Position numbers and translations under genes: made by a program. A stretch of DNA of 64,000 nucleotides, taken from Plantago ovata (lineage: Eukaryota > Streptophyta > Magnoliopsida > Lamiales > Plantaginaceae). The notes under the pieces were generated by a model that did not search any database, was not told where the DNA came from, and saw nothing but the letters and a program-made list of their open reading frames with translations. The first letter of the stretch is position 1. Each line of letters opens with the position of its first letter. Positions 37,154 through 48,752 of this stretch are shown here, in pieces. The DNA lies in assembly GCA_028274465.1 (NCBI GenBank), contig CM051458.1, positions 21,343,566 to 21,407,565 of the forward strand, read 5' to 3'.

Positions 37154-37922
37154 CCTCTTCACCCTGATTTTATCCTTTATTTTATCCAATACTATAAGGG
37201 CTTTGCAGGTAACAGGAGTATTAGTAGAGAAGTGGTAGCCAACATTCCCGTAATACTCAAACGTCAAGTAAATCTCGCCCATGTAACCAGAAGAGCCGCA
37301 TGAACTAGCGCGAATCACTTTGCCTATCTAAGGGATCTGACCACCCACCTTTTCAGCCTCATCCACAACCTGAAATCCTCGGGGAGTAAACATCAATCTT
37401 GGATCCTTGAGCTGAAACAAAACGAAAAGAATACATAACTGTCAAAGTATATATAAACTAAAGTTAAAAGTAGTATACTCCAAAAAAAAAAAAAAAAAAA
37501 AAGATACAAATAAGTAGTGTGTGCACATATACAAGAGAGATAATAACGTTCCGCAGCCTCAGAAGCCAAATATTGAAACATTTCGTAACTAAGAGCATCT
37601 TCTCTCTAATTACACACGAGTGGGATGATACTACATTCCATAGCAGGAACACCAGGGTGCAAATCAAGATCAAAACCCTGCACGAAAAGTAAGAATTACA
37701 GATAAGTATGGCCTAAAAATATTACCAACCACTTGGTGAAAAACTGGATACAAGTATAAACAACTAAACATCAACAACTCAATCAAGCACCAACACCTCT
37801 TATAACCCAAACAACTGACCCATCCTATAAATGAAATTGATAGCCTAGCATAAAAAACTAAACATTGTAATAACACAGCACAATAACTAACTTAAATTCT
37901 CACCACCACCAACAACAACATC

Positions 37923-37974
<52 letters not shown>
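37923..37974. repeat. (TAA)n microsatellite, left of the non-LTR element
   Basis: A run of about 17 trinucleotide units directly precedes the 5' end of the retroelement body. Confidence 0.95.
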
Positions 37975-37978
<4 letters not shown>

Positions 37979-40554
37979 TTTGAGGGCATTTCTAGTGCCA
38001 TTGCACGTTGGAGAGACCCCGGGGAAAGATTTGGGTTAGTTCGAGACCGCTTAGCTGCTGTTTATTCTCCTACTCGGGGGTTTTCAGAACCTATCGCATC
38101 TGCGGAGGATAATTTATCCCAGTGCATGCGCAAGGTGGGTGACGGACACTTTTCGGCTGCTACTAAGGTCCTCACCTCTTCAGGGGTTGCTCCTGATACC
38201 CCTGACACATTGGCAGAGTTGGATTCCAAGCACCCATTTGCCTCTCCTCCGGTGGTGCCTTCTTCTTCGCTAGGGGAGGATGCTCTGTCGGTACAGAAGG
38301 ACCTTGTGTTGAATAGAATTCGGAGTTTCCTAAAGGTACCTCCTGCGGTCGTGACGGTCTCAGAGCCCAACATTTGTTGGATGTCTTGGGAGGTGCTGCT
38401 ACTGCGGTTTCAGATGGTCTCTTAGTTTCTATCACTGGGGTCGTTAACCTTTTTCTTTCGGGTCAGTGTCCTAGCCCGCTCGGAGAGTTTATTGCCAACG
38501 CCCCTTTGACTCCTCTCGTTAAGCCAGGAGGGGGTATTCGACCTATTGCTGTTGGTACGATTTGGAGGAGGCTGGTCTCTAAGGTTGCCGCTTCTTCTGT
38601 TGGAAACTCGATGACTGCTTACTTGCAGGATTTTCAGTTTGGTGTTGGGGTCTCGGGTGGATGTGAGGCTGTTCTTCATTCTGTCAACAGGTTTGTGGAA
38701 GCTAGAAGGGACGAGGTTGGGCTCTCTATGCTTTTGGTGGATTTTCAGAATGCGTTTAATTTGGTTGACAGAAGTGCTCTTCTTCGGGAGACTTGGTTGC
38801 GGTGTCCGACCATTTCACCTTGGATTGAGTTCTGTTATGCTAGGCCTGCTCGGCTGTATTATGGGGACTCGGTTCTTCGATCATGTCAAGGGGTTCAGCA
38901 AGGGGATCCTTTGGGTCCTCTATTATTCTCGCTGGTTCTGCATCCGTTGGTCCACGCTATTCATCAGTCGTGTGAGCTTTCTCTTCAGGCTTGGTATCTT
39001 GACGATGGCACTATCATCGGTGATACTCTTATGGTTGCCAAGGCGCTCGATATTATCCGTGTTGATGGACCAGCGCGTGGGTTGCATCTGAATGTCGATA
39101 AGACTGAGCTTTTTTGGCCGGTGGAGGACCCTCGTGGAAGGGTGGCTGGCCTTTTCCCTGCTACTATCTCTCAGCCGCTTCAGGGTGTCAAGCTCCTTGG
39201 GGGCTCTGTTAGTGCAGATTCGGGTTTTTGTCTTGATTTAGTTGCGCGCCGGGTTTCCAAGACCATCACTATGTTGGAGGCTATCCGCAAGCTTGATGAT
39301 CCCCAGTGTGAGCTTCTTCTTCTTCGCAATTGTGCGGGGGTGGCGAAGTTATCTTATGCTTTGATCCTGCCCTCCTTTGGCTTGTGGTGATGCTCTCGTC
39401 CAGTTTGATCAGGCCTTGCGTACTTCCTTGGAGTTGATCGTTACAGGTTCGGGGCCTGGTTTCGGGGATTGGCAGTGGCGGCTTTCCACTCTTCCCATCA
39501 GACTTGGAGGTCTGGGGGTCCTGTGTGCGGAGGATGTCAGTCAGTTTGCTTTTCTTGCTTCCCGCTTGCAGTCTAGCTCTTTGCAGGATAGGATCCTGTT
39601 GCGGTCCGGGGTTACTGCTTCTGGTCCTACCTTTCGGTCTGCTCTTGACACTTTCACGGCCTTTTGTGGTGTTGATGTTCTCTCTGTTACGTCTAGCTCT
39701 CCTGCCCCCCAGTTTATGCAGTCTTTGGCAAAGAGCTATTTTGGTGTCATTGATGCACATCTGACGTCACGATATGGGTTGAGTCATCGGCAGAAGGCTC
39801 TTCTTAGTTGTGTTCGTGCTCCTCATGCGCAGGATTACTTATTCACCATTCCTATTGATAGGTTGGGACAGCGGATGAACCCTCGACAGTTCCGTGCTGT
39901 GTTGTGTTATCGCCTTGCAGTCCCTTTGTTCCCTGATGGTTCTTCTTGCTCGAGTTGTCATGTGCGACGGATGGACCAGTGGGGTGATCACGCTGTTCAT
40001 TGTTCTAGCGAGGTGGGGGTGAAGTTTTCGGCAAAACCTTGTGCGTGATACCTTGGTTGACATCTGTTCTAAGGTTGGTGTTGCGGTGCGAAAAGAGGTC
40101 CCTATGGGGTTCCTCTCAGATGTTGGACGGGACCTACGCCCGGCAGACTTGTTATTATACAATTGGTCCCAAGGTCGAGACGCTTGCTTGGATGTTACGG
40201 GTGTCTCTCCTTTTGCTGGTGGGGGTTTGGATTCTTGGGTTCCTGGAGCTGCTTTGCAGTCTGCCGTTCAGAAGAAGAAGAGCAAGTATTCTTCTAAGTG
40301 TGCATAGCACGGCTACTCATTCATCCCGTTTGCCTTCTCCGCTTTTGGGGAGCTCGATGAGGAGGCCTTGGTGACTTTTTCGCGCCTTAAGCGCTTGTGT
40401 GTTAGCCATTCCAATGATGTTAGGAGTGGTGTTTTCCTTTTTTCTAGACTTAGCTTTTGTATTCAAAAAGGGGTGGGAGCACAGCTTGTCTCCCGACTCC
40501 CTTCCAATTTTGCGTGATTAATAAAAGTCTAGTTCATAAAAAAAAATAAAAATA
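37979..40554 (+). mobile_element. Non-LTR retrotransposon with YLDD reverse transcriptase and putative RLE
   Basis: The RT shows GGIRPIAVGTIWRRLVSK, LVDFQNAFN, GVQQGDPLGPLLFSLV and the catalytic AWYLDDG (near 38995). After a frameshift near 39380 the C-terminal region has a Cys-Cys-His-Cys cluster (CSSC, then H and C, near 39948-40000). It then has RPAD (near 40138) and CLDVTG (near 40186), spaced like a restriction-like endonuclease. This contrasts with the N-terminal endonuclease of L1 elements. Breaks: frameshifts near 38350, 39380 and 40030 and a TAG at 40306. The final frame reaches 40516, followed by an A-rich tail merging into (TAA)n. The 5' end is truncated. Clade is not certain. Confidence 0.82.
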
Positions 40555-40556
40555 AA

Positions 40557-40629
<73 letters not shown>
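40555..40629. repeat. (TAA)n microsatellite, right of the non-LTR element
   Basis: About 25 units follow the A-rich tail of the retroelement and lead straight to the donor site of host exon 3. On the minus strand it encodes only poly-Leu. Confidence 0.95.
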
Positions 40630-40630
<1 letters not shown>

Positions 40631-41612
40631 ACTTACCCCAGAATCCTCGAGCAGGATTAGATACCTTTGCAGCTGAAGCAAGGTAACCTCTCTATCTACT
40701 GGACTTTCTATAATGCCCATTTCAAACCTAAAACAGGTAGAGATTTCATCAAGGGTCCAATCCCGATAAGATTGTTTACCAGTTGGACATCTGCCCATTA
40801 CATCATCTTCATCAAGAGAAGTAAATGTTTTTCCACTATAAGGGATTGGAGTTTTATTGAGTAGGTCATTGGGAGAGGGGACATATTCCTCTTCATCTTC
40901 ATCTACAACTACACCTACAACTTCAGCTACAGCTTCACCTTCATCTTCATCTACAACTACACCTACAACTTCAGCTACAGCTTCACCTTCATCTTCATCT
41001 GAATCTGGAAGACACTTCATATAGATCGAAAGGAAGATAAATTAGGTAAAAAGCATAAACCAATTTTTTCTCAAATAAAATTAAATTATTATTTATTATT
41101 TATTGAAAATTCGTAATAATTATTATTATTACCGGAGGAACTGTAATCTTCGGTGGAGAAACATATTCCTTATTATAAGGAAATTCTTCTATTAAGTTTT
41201 GAGCCACCTTCATCGTATAGTCATCAAACAGAAAAGAATATAAATTAGGTTAAATCATCACAAGTAACAAACAATAAAATAAAATAATTGTTTATGGAAA
41301 ATTGGTAATAATTATTAATAGTACCGGAGGAATTGTTATCTTCGCTGGAGGAAGAGGATCGGGACGAAGGGGCCTCGAACGGGTAAAAGGAAGAGGTTGG
41401 AATTCCACGAAAGAATAGGTGAAGATTTTCTTTTTAGAGGCGGCGGGCAGATCTCTAAATTGTCGCAACAAGCGGGAGCGATATTCTGGAGGATTCATTA
41501 GGCCGAGAACACAAATTAAAACGATGTTAGATCTGGAGACCGGTGAGAGAGCAGCAGTGAAAACAAAAAGGGAAAACAATGATATAAGAAGTGGGCTTGT
41601 GACTTGTGATAT

Positions 41613-41619
<7 letters not shown>

Positions 41620-41673
<54 letters not shown>
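41620..41673. repeat. (AT)n microsatellite upstream of the host gene
   Basis: An uninterrupted dinucleotide run lies about 120 bp upstream of the exon 1 ATG. The ORFs across it are low-complexity artefacts. Confidence 0.95.
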
Positions 41674-41677
<4 letters not shown>

Positions 41678-41689
41678 CAGGGCAGTTCA

Positions 41690-42231
41690 TGGTGGAGGCT
41701 CGTGGTGTTGACGACGACTTAATGATGATGATGCAGTGGTGATGATGAAGGGACGGGATGGATTAATGATTGATGATATTTAGATGGGTGCTCGATGGTG
41801 ATGAGCGGATGAGGCAGAGAGAGAGATGGAATCGGGAGGATGGTGACGGCCGAGAGAAGGGATAGAGAGAGAACAACCTTTTTTTTTTTTTTTTTCTTTC
41901 TTTCGAGTAAGATTTTGATTTAGAAATCTATCTATGCTCCATCCAATGAAGGTTTAGGGTTTTAGCAAGAGGCTGAGGGGAAATAAATTAGGTTTAGGGT
42001 TTTAGCAAGAGGTTGGGCCAACTGATGGGCCAGGTGAAACGGGCCACAATTCAGCTTGCTAGCTGATCCAAAACGGGACGAAGCGATTTAATTCTACGCG
42101 AACTTTCAAATGACGAATTTGATTGCGCGGGAAAGAAATTAAATAATTACCGAGTAAAATAAATTACTTAGGTAATTAAATAAATAAAAATAATAATTAA
42201 ATAAATAAATAAATAAAATACGGGGCGTTAC
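41690..42231 (-). mobile_element. Probable gypsy-type LTR fragment
   Basis: On the minus strand it starts TGTAACGCCCCGTATTTTA, a common plant gypsy LTR start. It contains two copies of a CTAAACCCTAAACC-like block (near 41948-42010) and CT-rich sequence downstream. The other end and a target duplication were not found, so it may be truncated against the host gene promoter. Confidence 0.4.
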
Positions 42232-45200
42232 AACTTTGCCACCATCTCATCACATAACACTATAGTAGACCTACGTGCGTTTTATTATCTTTAGACCTCA
42301 CAAGTCTAACGAGATAATTTCAGTCATGAGAATTTGTGTAACGGGCTTATGTCTAGAATTACCGTTATACAAATTTCTACCAATTACAAAATTGGTTTTA
42401 CAATGCAAACTTGTCGTTTGGCACAAGTTTAGGCCAACATGGAAGACTCCCAATTATATGCACATCGACTCGGCTTTCTTTACACATGAGTCCAACACCA
42501 TGGACTTTACTTCCATCATGGATCTTTCTATAACATCTAGTTAATAGAATTTCCGAGAGTTTATCACCCCACAGGTGAAGACAATATCCATTTGTGGATT
42601 TACAATTCTTGGAACTCGTGATCCAGTTTGCATCTACACATTGTTATAGCACAACTTTCTATTTTGAACACTTTAGACCACAATCCCCATACAATCTCAA
42701 GTACCTCGGTATTTCGCGTTATAGTCTTCACGGCTAACTTCGGAATTTTCCATGTTACGGCTTTAGTTTACTTACGTACACCAAAGGCCAAACCATGCCT
42801 TGTGCAATTTACCAAGTCCAATAGGCTTTCACCTTTTCTAGAGTATTCAACACATGAGATACTCCTAGAACAACGTTCTTAGAAAGATTAACATTTTAAC
42901 CAAAGATATTATAGTCACTTCAAGACTATCTTTGTTAAAATTCTCCATAATCTCGACCACATGGTAAAATTAGCTCAACACGTACCCATCGGTTGTTCAT
43001 AGAATCTCAATCCCAAGGATTATATCAATTAGACCAAAGTCCATATCAAATCTGGATATTAACATATCCTTCATAGATTTGATCATTTTCATAAATGACA
43101 AACTCACTTTTCATCATGGCATTATAAACTTTCACATGCCCTTATTTTGGTTCAAGCCACACAAAGACTTTACCAATTTACAACTACTCATTTCAAGTTC
43201 ACGTACAAGAAAAGTCTATGGTCTTACCATACACATCTCTTCTTCTAAATTATCATTTAGAGAAGCCATCTATACCCAATTCAATTTCCCAAAGTAGCAA
43301 TTTCGTCTCATATGGATGTTACTCTTGACACAATAAAAATTGACTCACTATGGTCTCAACCATCTTTAGCGATAATCACTGGTACTGCTTTTTACAACAA
43401 AGTTCTTCACCAAGGTCTCAACCTTTTCCGCAACTTTGAGGTTCACTTTGTAAGTCAAGAATTTAGGACCAAAACACGTTTCCAATTCTTGCTTATTTGC
43501 TACGTTCCATTCATGCCACACCATGTGACCCTTCTAGAAAGATATTTTGTAACATCTTCTACTTTCATGTGGAACCACATCCACCAAGAATGAAAGTTTA
43601 TACATTATCATATTCTTGTGCACATCTAGAACCTTAGATTTCACCACCAAGAATTGATAAACAATATTGTTATATGCATGTCCAAAGAAAATGCACTCAA
43701 CAATTCCAAGTTCTTACCTTTACCTTTATAGGTAGAGGAACCACACATCCCTACACTCACAAGTGTATCTCAAAGGGATTTTCTTTTTCCATTCCTTGTC
43801 ATGTAACTTGCCCCCACATTCCTCAAATCATGGGACAAGTATGACATTTTATAATTCTTTCAAGGCATTAATTATTTATTTCAAATGCCATTTTGGTTGG
43901 AAGGACTAAGAAGCATTAGTCTCCCATTTTATGCTACAAAGTGCATAAATATAATCAAATGGCGAATCACTTCCAAACCACGATTACTCCTATCACTTAA
44001 CATCCTTTTTAAGTTTCTAATTAGCATCCTTCTTATAGAGAACAACTTCTCCATAATTTCATTTTTACTCTTTAGAAGATAACCGTAGTGTCATCATCCA
44101 CAAAAGTAACCAACCTTTTTACAACCACACATATTAAACCACATGTATGATTTAAACCAAAGTGGTTTAGTTTTCTTTCCAACACAATGAAAAGAATAAT
44201 TCTTCAACAACATACATTCACATGTATGAATCAAGTCAAGTTGTTCCACTTCTCCTTTCAACACATTAAAAGTAATTTGACAACTTTCTTTTGCCACATA
44301 CTTCACACTTGAATGTGATCTCCATGTGCAATGATATTGAGCATTTCAAGTTAATCATTATACTCAAAATAATTAACATCATGCCCAAATCTTTCACTTC
44401 CAAAAGCATCAAGCAATTAGAATTCATAGCTTTTACATTAGCTTTGTTGCTAACACCATCACATTGATTTTGAACATGCCTTTAGCAATATCATCTTGAC
44501 CAACCTAAACACTCTTCATGGTGAAAGTGACCTTTAAGAGACTCAAACAAAATACATATGTCATACTTGATTAGGAGAGAATAAATTCTTCATAATGTTA
44601 TAGACATACAATACTTTGTCAAAACCAACTTGAGCCAAGATGTCATTTCAAAATCATTTTCTCATGACCTTGATGCCATAAGAATCTCAATTCCCTATGT
44701 ACCATGTTTTTCCACAATCTCAATTTCGTCCAATTGAGAAAACATAGTTTGTCAAACGACATGACTAGTAGCACTAGTTCCAATGAACCACCTCTTGGTG
44801 TTCAACCTCAAAAGGTTCACCTAATGTAAAACAATACATAGGCTTCACAATCCATGGCCTTTGCCAGTCCAATGTTAAACTCCCTCAAGAGCTACACAAG
44901 CCTCTTATGGTGAGATAACACATAAGACCCAACATGGTTAAATGTTCATCATTTGTTAAACTCATCCACAAGAGCTACAAAAGCTTCTATGATGAGATAA
45001 CTCACAAGATCCAATAAGATCTAGTGCCCATAATTTGTTGAGAATTCACAAGCCATCTTGATGTATGAAACACATTCTCAAAAGGTATAATAAACAACAT
45101 AACCATATTGTCACTTCTCATTTGGACCTCACAAGAATACTTTAACAAGAATTCCACAACATGAACAAAAGTTCAACAGAACTTTTCCAAATAGTGACAA

Positions 45201-46996
45201 CAACAAAAGCTAAAATGTAATCTCATGTCTTGTAATTCCAAAAGGATTTGGCAACAACAACACTGTACCAAAATCCAATTACATGGCAATTACAACATGC
45301 ATACCAGACATTCTTAGTTTCACAAGAAACCATATCTACAAGATTACATTTCATAAAACTTTTAAACGCATTATACCAAATGAATCTTGCTAAGCACCAA
45401 TCAAAACATACCATCAAGACTTGTAAACAAACTCAAACAAATAACCAAAACGAGAATCACTTACTTGACATCCATTCAAGACTTTTCCCCAACCTTTGTG
45501 TTTGCCTATTGAGATTAGAGTGTTCATGACAATGATCCTTGCACCATCGATCAACCAACCTTCTCAATCTCCATATTGATCCTTGCACCATGGATCAAAT
45601 CAATCTTCTATAAATCATTCCGAGAATACTCCAAATGTATATCGGCAATGATTCTTTCGCCATTTCCTATCAAAGAGAACAAGCAAGTTAGTATTTTCGA
45701 ATCACCAAGGGATTAATCCTATCAAATCCAAGGATAAGAGAAGATTAACGATATTTTACTTTAAGATTGTTGGACATAATGGATCGAAAATACATATTAA
45801 TAGCTTGTACAAAATAGGAAATGCAAATAAATAAACGAAAAGAAATTGTATCCAAAACAGCAACATAAGCGGGCCGCTTGAGGCCAGGGAAGCGGGCCGG
45901 TTGGGAAGGCTAATTGGCTTCTGGAATCTGGTTGGACATTGAAGCGGGCCGCTTGGAAAGTGGGTCGCTTGGTCGACTTGAAGCGGGTCGCTTGGAGTGT
46001 TGTCCAACATCCTGTTTGTTGGTTCATTTTCTATGAACTTGTAGACACACAAGGTGAATCGAGGAAGTTTCCTTAAAGAAAAATACGCCCTTTCACTATG
46101 GTTCTTGAGACGTTGAGCGTCTGCTTTCCAGGATACAACGATTCTAGGATTACTAGCCGCACAAGCTAGCACCCCCTACGAGCAAGAATTTTTGCTTGGA
46201 TTATGCAAAAGGGGAGAAGATGAGAAAATAAACTAGGGAGGGTTTTTCTCTCATCTTTTTCTTTGTGTTTCTTTCTTACATGTTTCTCTCTTGTCTTGTA
46301 TGTTGTGTATGTTATACATGTTTCTCCATACTTCTTCATACTCTTCTTCCTTTTTTCTTCATTTTACATGTAAGTGAGACCTCTATATATATGTGAGAAT
46401 AGAGTTATTTACTCTCATGTCCATAAGTGTCTTTCATGTCATATCATAAGTGTCCATCAAAACAAAATATTTGGCAATTTTGGATGACTTAAATGACAAC
46501 AAATGTCGTGTTAAATATTTGTAACTTCCATGAGTTACAAATACTAACATGGGTCAACATCCTTCTAGAAGGTCTTGACATGTGGAACTACCAAAAAACC
46601 TTGGTTCGGTTCACGTTCCATGTTCGAGGGTCGCGCGCATCCACTCGTACACAAGTCCTCTAGTATCGTGTACAAATCTGGGCAGGACTTGCACTCAACT
46701 TATCTAATTACACAACTTGAACACCAAGTAGTAATTAGTAAGTTATAAACTAGAGACTTCACTTTATCTCAAGCAATGTGGGACACACCCACTTAACCTT
46801 CTAACTTTAAGCACTTATTTCTCACTAACCCAAAGTCCGTTATAGGCATTCAATATATCCATTCGAAGTTGATACGAAGTAGCTTTCAGATATATATTAC
46901 TTTATCTTAATTACTTAATAATTAAGAAATGGTCTCCAAATAAATAAATCAAAAAAGATATTATTTATTTATCATTTTTCTTCACAATTTCCAACA
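42232..46996 (-). mobile_element. Heavily decayed Ty1-copia element
   Basis: There is no long frame, but minus-strand fragments match copia pol in order: ECIFFGHAYNNIVYQFLVVKS near 43670 (end of integrase), SLNDNLEEEMCMV near 43250, CKLVKSLCGLNQ near 43170, an MDFGLIDIILGIEI-like piece near 43030, and RNase H-like scraps to 42540. A gag start (MAKESLPIYIW) lies near 45664. The 5' LTR probably starts at 46996 with TGTTGGAAATTGTG and has a TATA-like CATATATATAG near 46400. LTR 3' end and primer site are uncertain. It contains five AAGCGGGCCGCTT-type hairpins at 45867-45993 and a tandem duplication of about 40 bp at 45535-45612. Confidence 0.75.
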
Positions 46997-47023
46997 GGAG
47001 ATCATGAGAGAAGATTTCGTAAC

Positions 47024-48747
47024 TGTCACGACCCAAAACCAAAATACGATTTTTAAAGATTTTCAAAAGACGCGACCGACCGTGTATCGCAAGATGGTCT
47101 TACGCCAACACGAAGTCTCAACAAAACATAAACACAACTTTGCGGAAATATGAACTTTTAAAAAGAAACTGTGTCCAAGAGTAAATATTAGAGCAAACTA
47201 AAACCCAAAACAACAGTCTGCAAAACTAGCTACAAGTCTCTAGCTCAAACAAACTAAAAAGCCAGGTCTGAACAAAAAGAAATCCTGCAAAGAACAATAA
47301 CTCGAAAACTCCAAAGCAAACTCTAACACTACTCACCCTGCTGACCGTCTATAAAAAAAAGGAGTAAGGGGTGAGCTACAAACTCAGTAAGAGAATATCC
47401 TGGCACCTCCACCCATGCTTCAAAAGTCATACATATATATACATTCCACAATATCATACATAACAAAAGGTGCATGGAAAACGTAATGAAACATTTCGGC
47501 TCAACAGGCATGTACCTATGGCCACTAGTATAAGTCCGGTGCCACAGAGGTCGGCTTTACATAACAGAACAAAACAAAGTACCCTACCAAAGGGCATAAC
47601 AGAAAGTCCTAGCATGACAAAATTCTCCGAAGGGTACAAAACGGTTCACAGGCACATCTGGAGCTCAAACATAACATTATTCCATGCACTAGACAAAAAC
47701 GGTTTGCATTCATCACATGCACAAATTTCAAAACATGTACTTTGGGTAACACACTTGATCCTTATTTTCCTACTATATCAAACCTCATAACTTGATATAA
47801 TAGTTTTTATCAAAATCATTCACAAAACTTGAATATACAATAAATCATATAGGTAATAATAGTACAAAACAAATATAAGAGGTGTCAGAATATCCCCTTA
47901 CCTCAAACTAAACCGTAAGCTCCAAAACTCACAATCTGCTAACTCAGTCTAACAATACAGAGTAATTACTACGCGAAAACTACACTAGCAGCTCAACCAG
48001 AACAAAGCAAAACAATAAATGGGGGCAACGGGACAAGAGATGGTGGTTCACTGCATCATCTGACATCATCACAAGAACAAACAAAACAAATGCACTGAAT
48101 CGGCCGACAACAAAAACGAAAGAATTGAATTTGGATTGAATTGGATGGTAAATTGCACAATAAGCCCCTGAATTAGACCCCTGGAATACAAACACTATGA
48201 AATTAACCAAAATCAACAATCCCAAAGTCAGCAGATCATAATTCATACGGACGAAGATGATGATGCCTGACATAGTACAAATGCAAAAAGACCAAATGCT
48301 ATTGCCCACATAGCAACCAGCGAGGACCGAGAAATTTACCTTGGCCAAATAAAGAGTACGGGACAGTGCAGACAGAACAGGTACGAGCCAATCAAATTAG
48401 AAAACTGAACACCTACTCGAACCGGACAGAAGAAAAATAGAGGATTTCAGATTCATAAATAGACTGAACATAAGGGATTGAACGAAACGGAGAAGTAAGA
48501 CTTACCAGAAATTGATGAGGACGGCGCTGGAGAGAGGAAGAGACGAAACCTAGTTTTCTTCTGTGTTTAACGTAGTATCTGAAGAATATATATAATAAGT
48601 CAGAAAAATCTAAATAAGAAATTTAATTAATTCCCTCTCTTTTTATTATTTGACTTATTAAACCCACTTCTTTTAATTTTCTACTTAATAATACCTTTTT
48701 AATAAATAAAGTATTAAATAAGAAAAATAAATTTATGGGGTTTTACA
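47024..48747 (-). mobile_element. Solo LTR, gypsy type, 1724 bp
   Basis: On the minus strand it starts TGTAAAACCCCATAAATT and ends GGGTCGTGACA, typical of plant Ty3-gypsy LTRs. The exact target duplication GTAAC lies at 47019-47023 and 48748-48752. A TATATATA box lies near 48590. No internal domain is present, so LTR-LTR recombination removed it. Confidence 0.9.
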
Positions 48748-48752
48748 GTAAC

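Larger units (their letters stand above)
35598..41498 (-). pseudogene. Host multi-exon gene relic with two retroelement insertions
   Basis: Exon 1 (41325-41498) gives 58 codons from MNPPEYRSRLLRQF to AKITIPP. Exon 2 (41133-41207) gives 25 codons ending PPKITVPP. Exon 3 (40637-41014) gives 126 codons with an acidic 16-residue tandem repeat. These join in phase at GT/AG sites. Exon 4 (37533-37677; HPGVPAMECSIIPL, then LSYEMFQYLASEAAERYY) and exon 5 (37154-37411; LKDPRLMFTPRGFQ, GYMGEIYLTFEYYGN) each contain one TAG, and their junction is out of phase. The native end CGPTD-stop lies at 35598-35615, separated by a solo LTR. The C-terminal half vaguely recalls plant cystatin-like UPF0725/DUF626 proteins; that is a guess. 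The exon 3-4 intron holds a non-LTR element. Confidence 0.7.

Noticed and set aside
40529..40640. Poly-Leu extension after the acidic host exon
   Set aside because: It is the (TAA)n microsatellite read past a clear GTAAGT donor site at 40631-40636.
42275..43593. Plus-strand ORFs in the decayed copia
   Set aside because: The opposite strand shows ordered copia pol fragments; these are antisense shadows.
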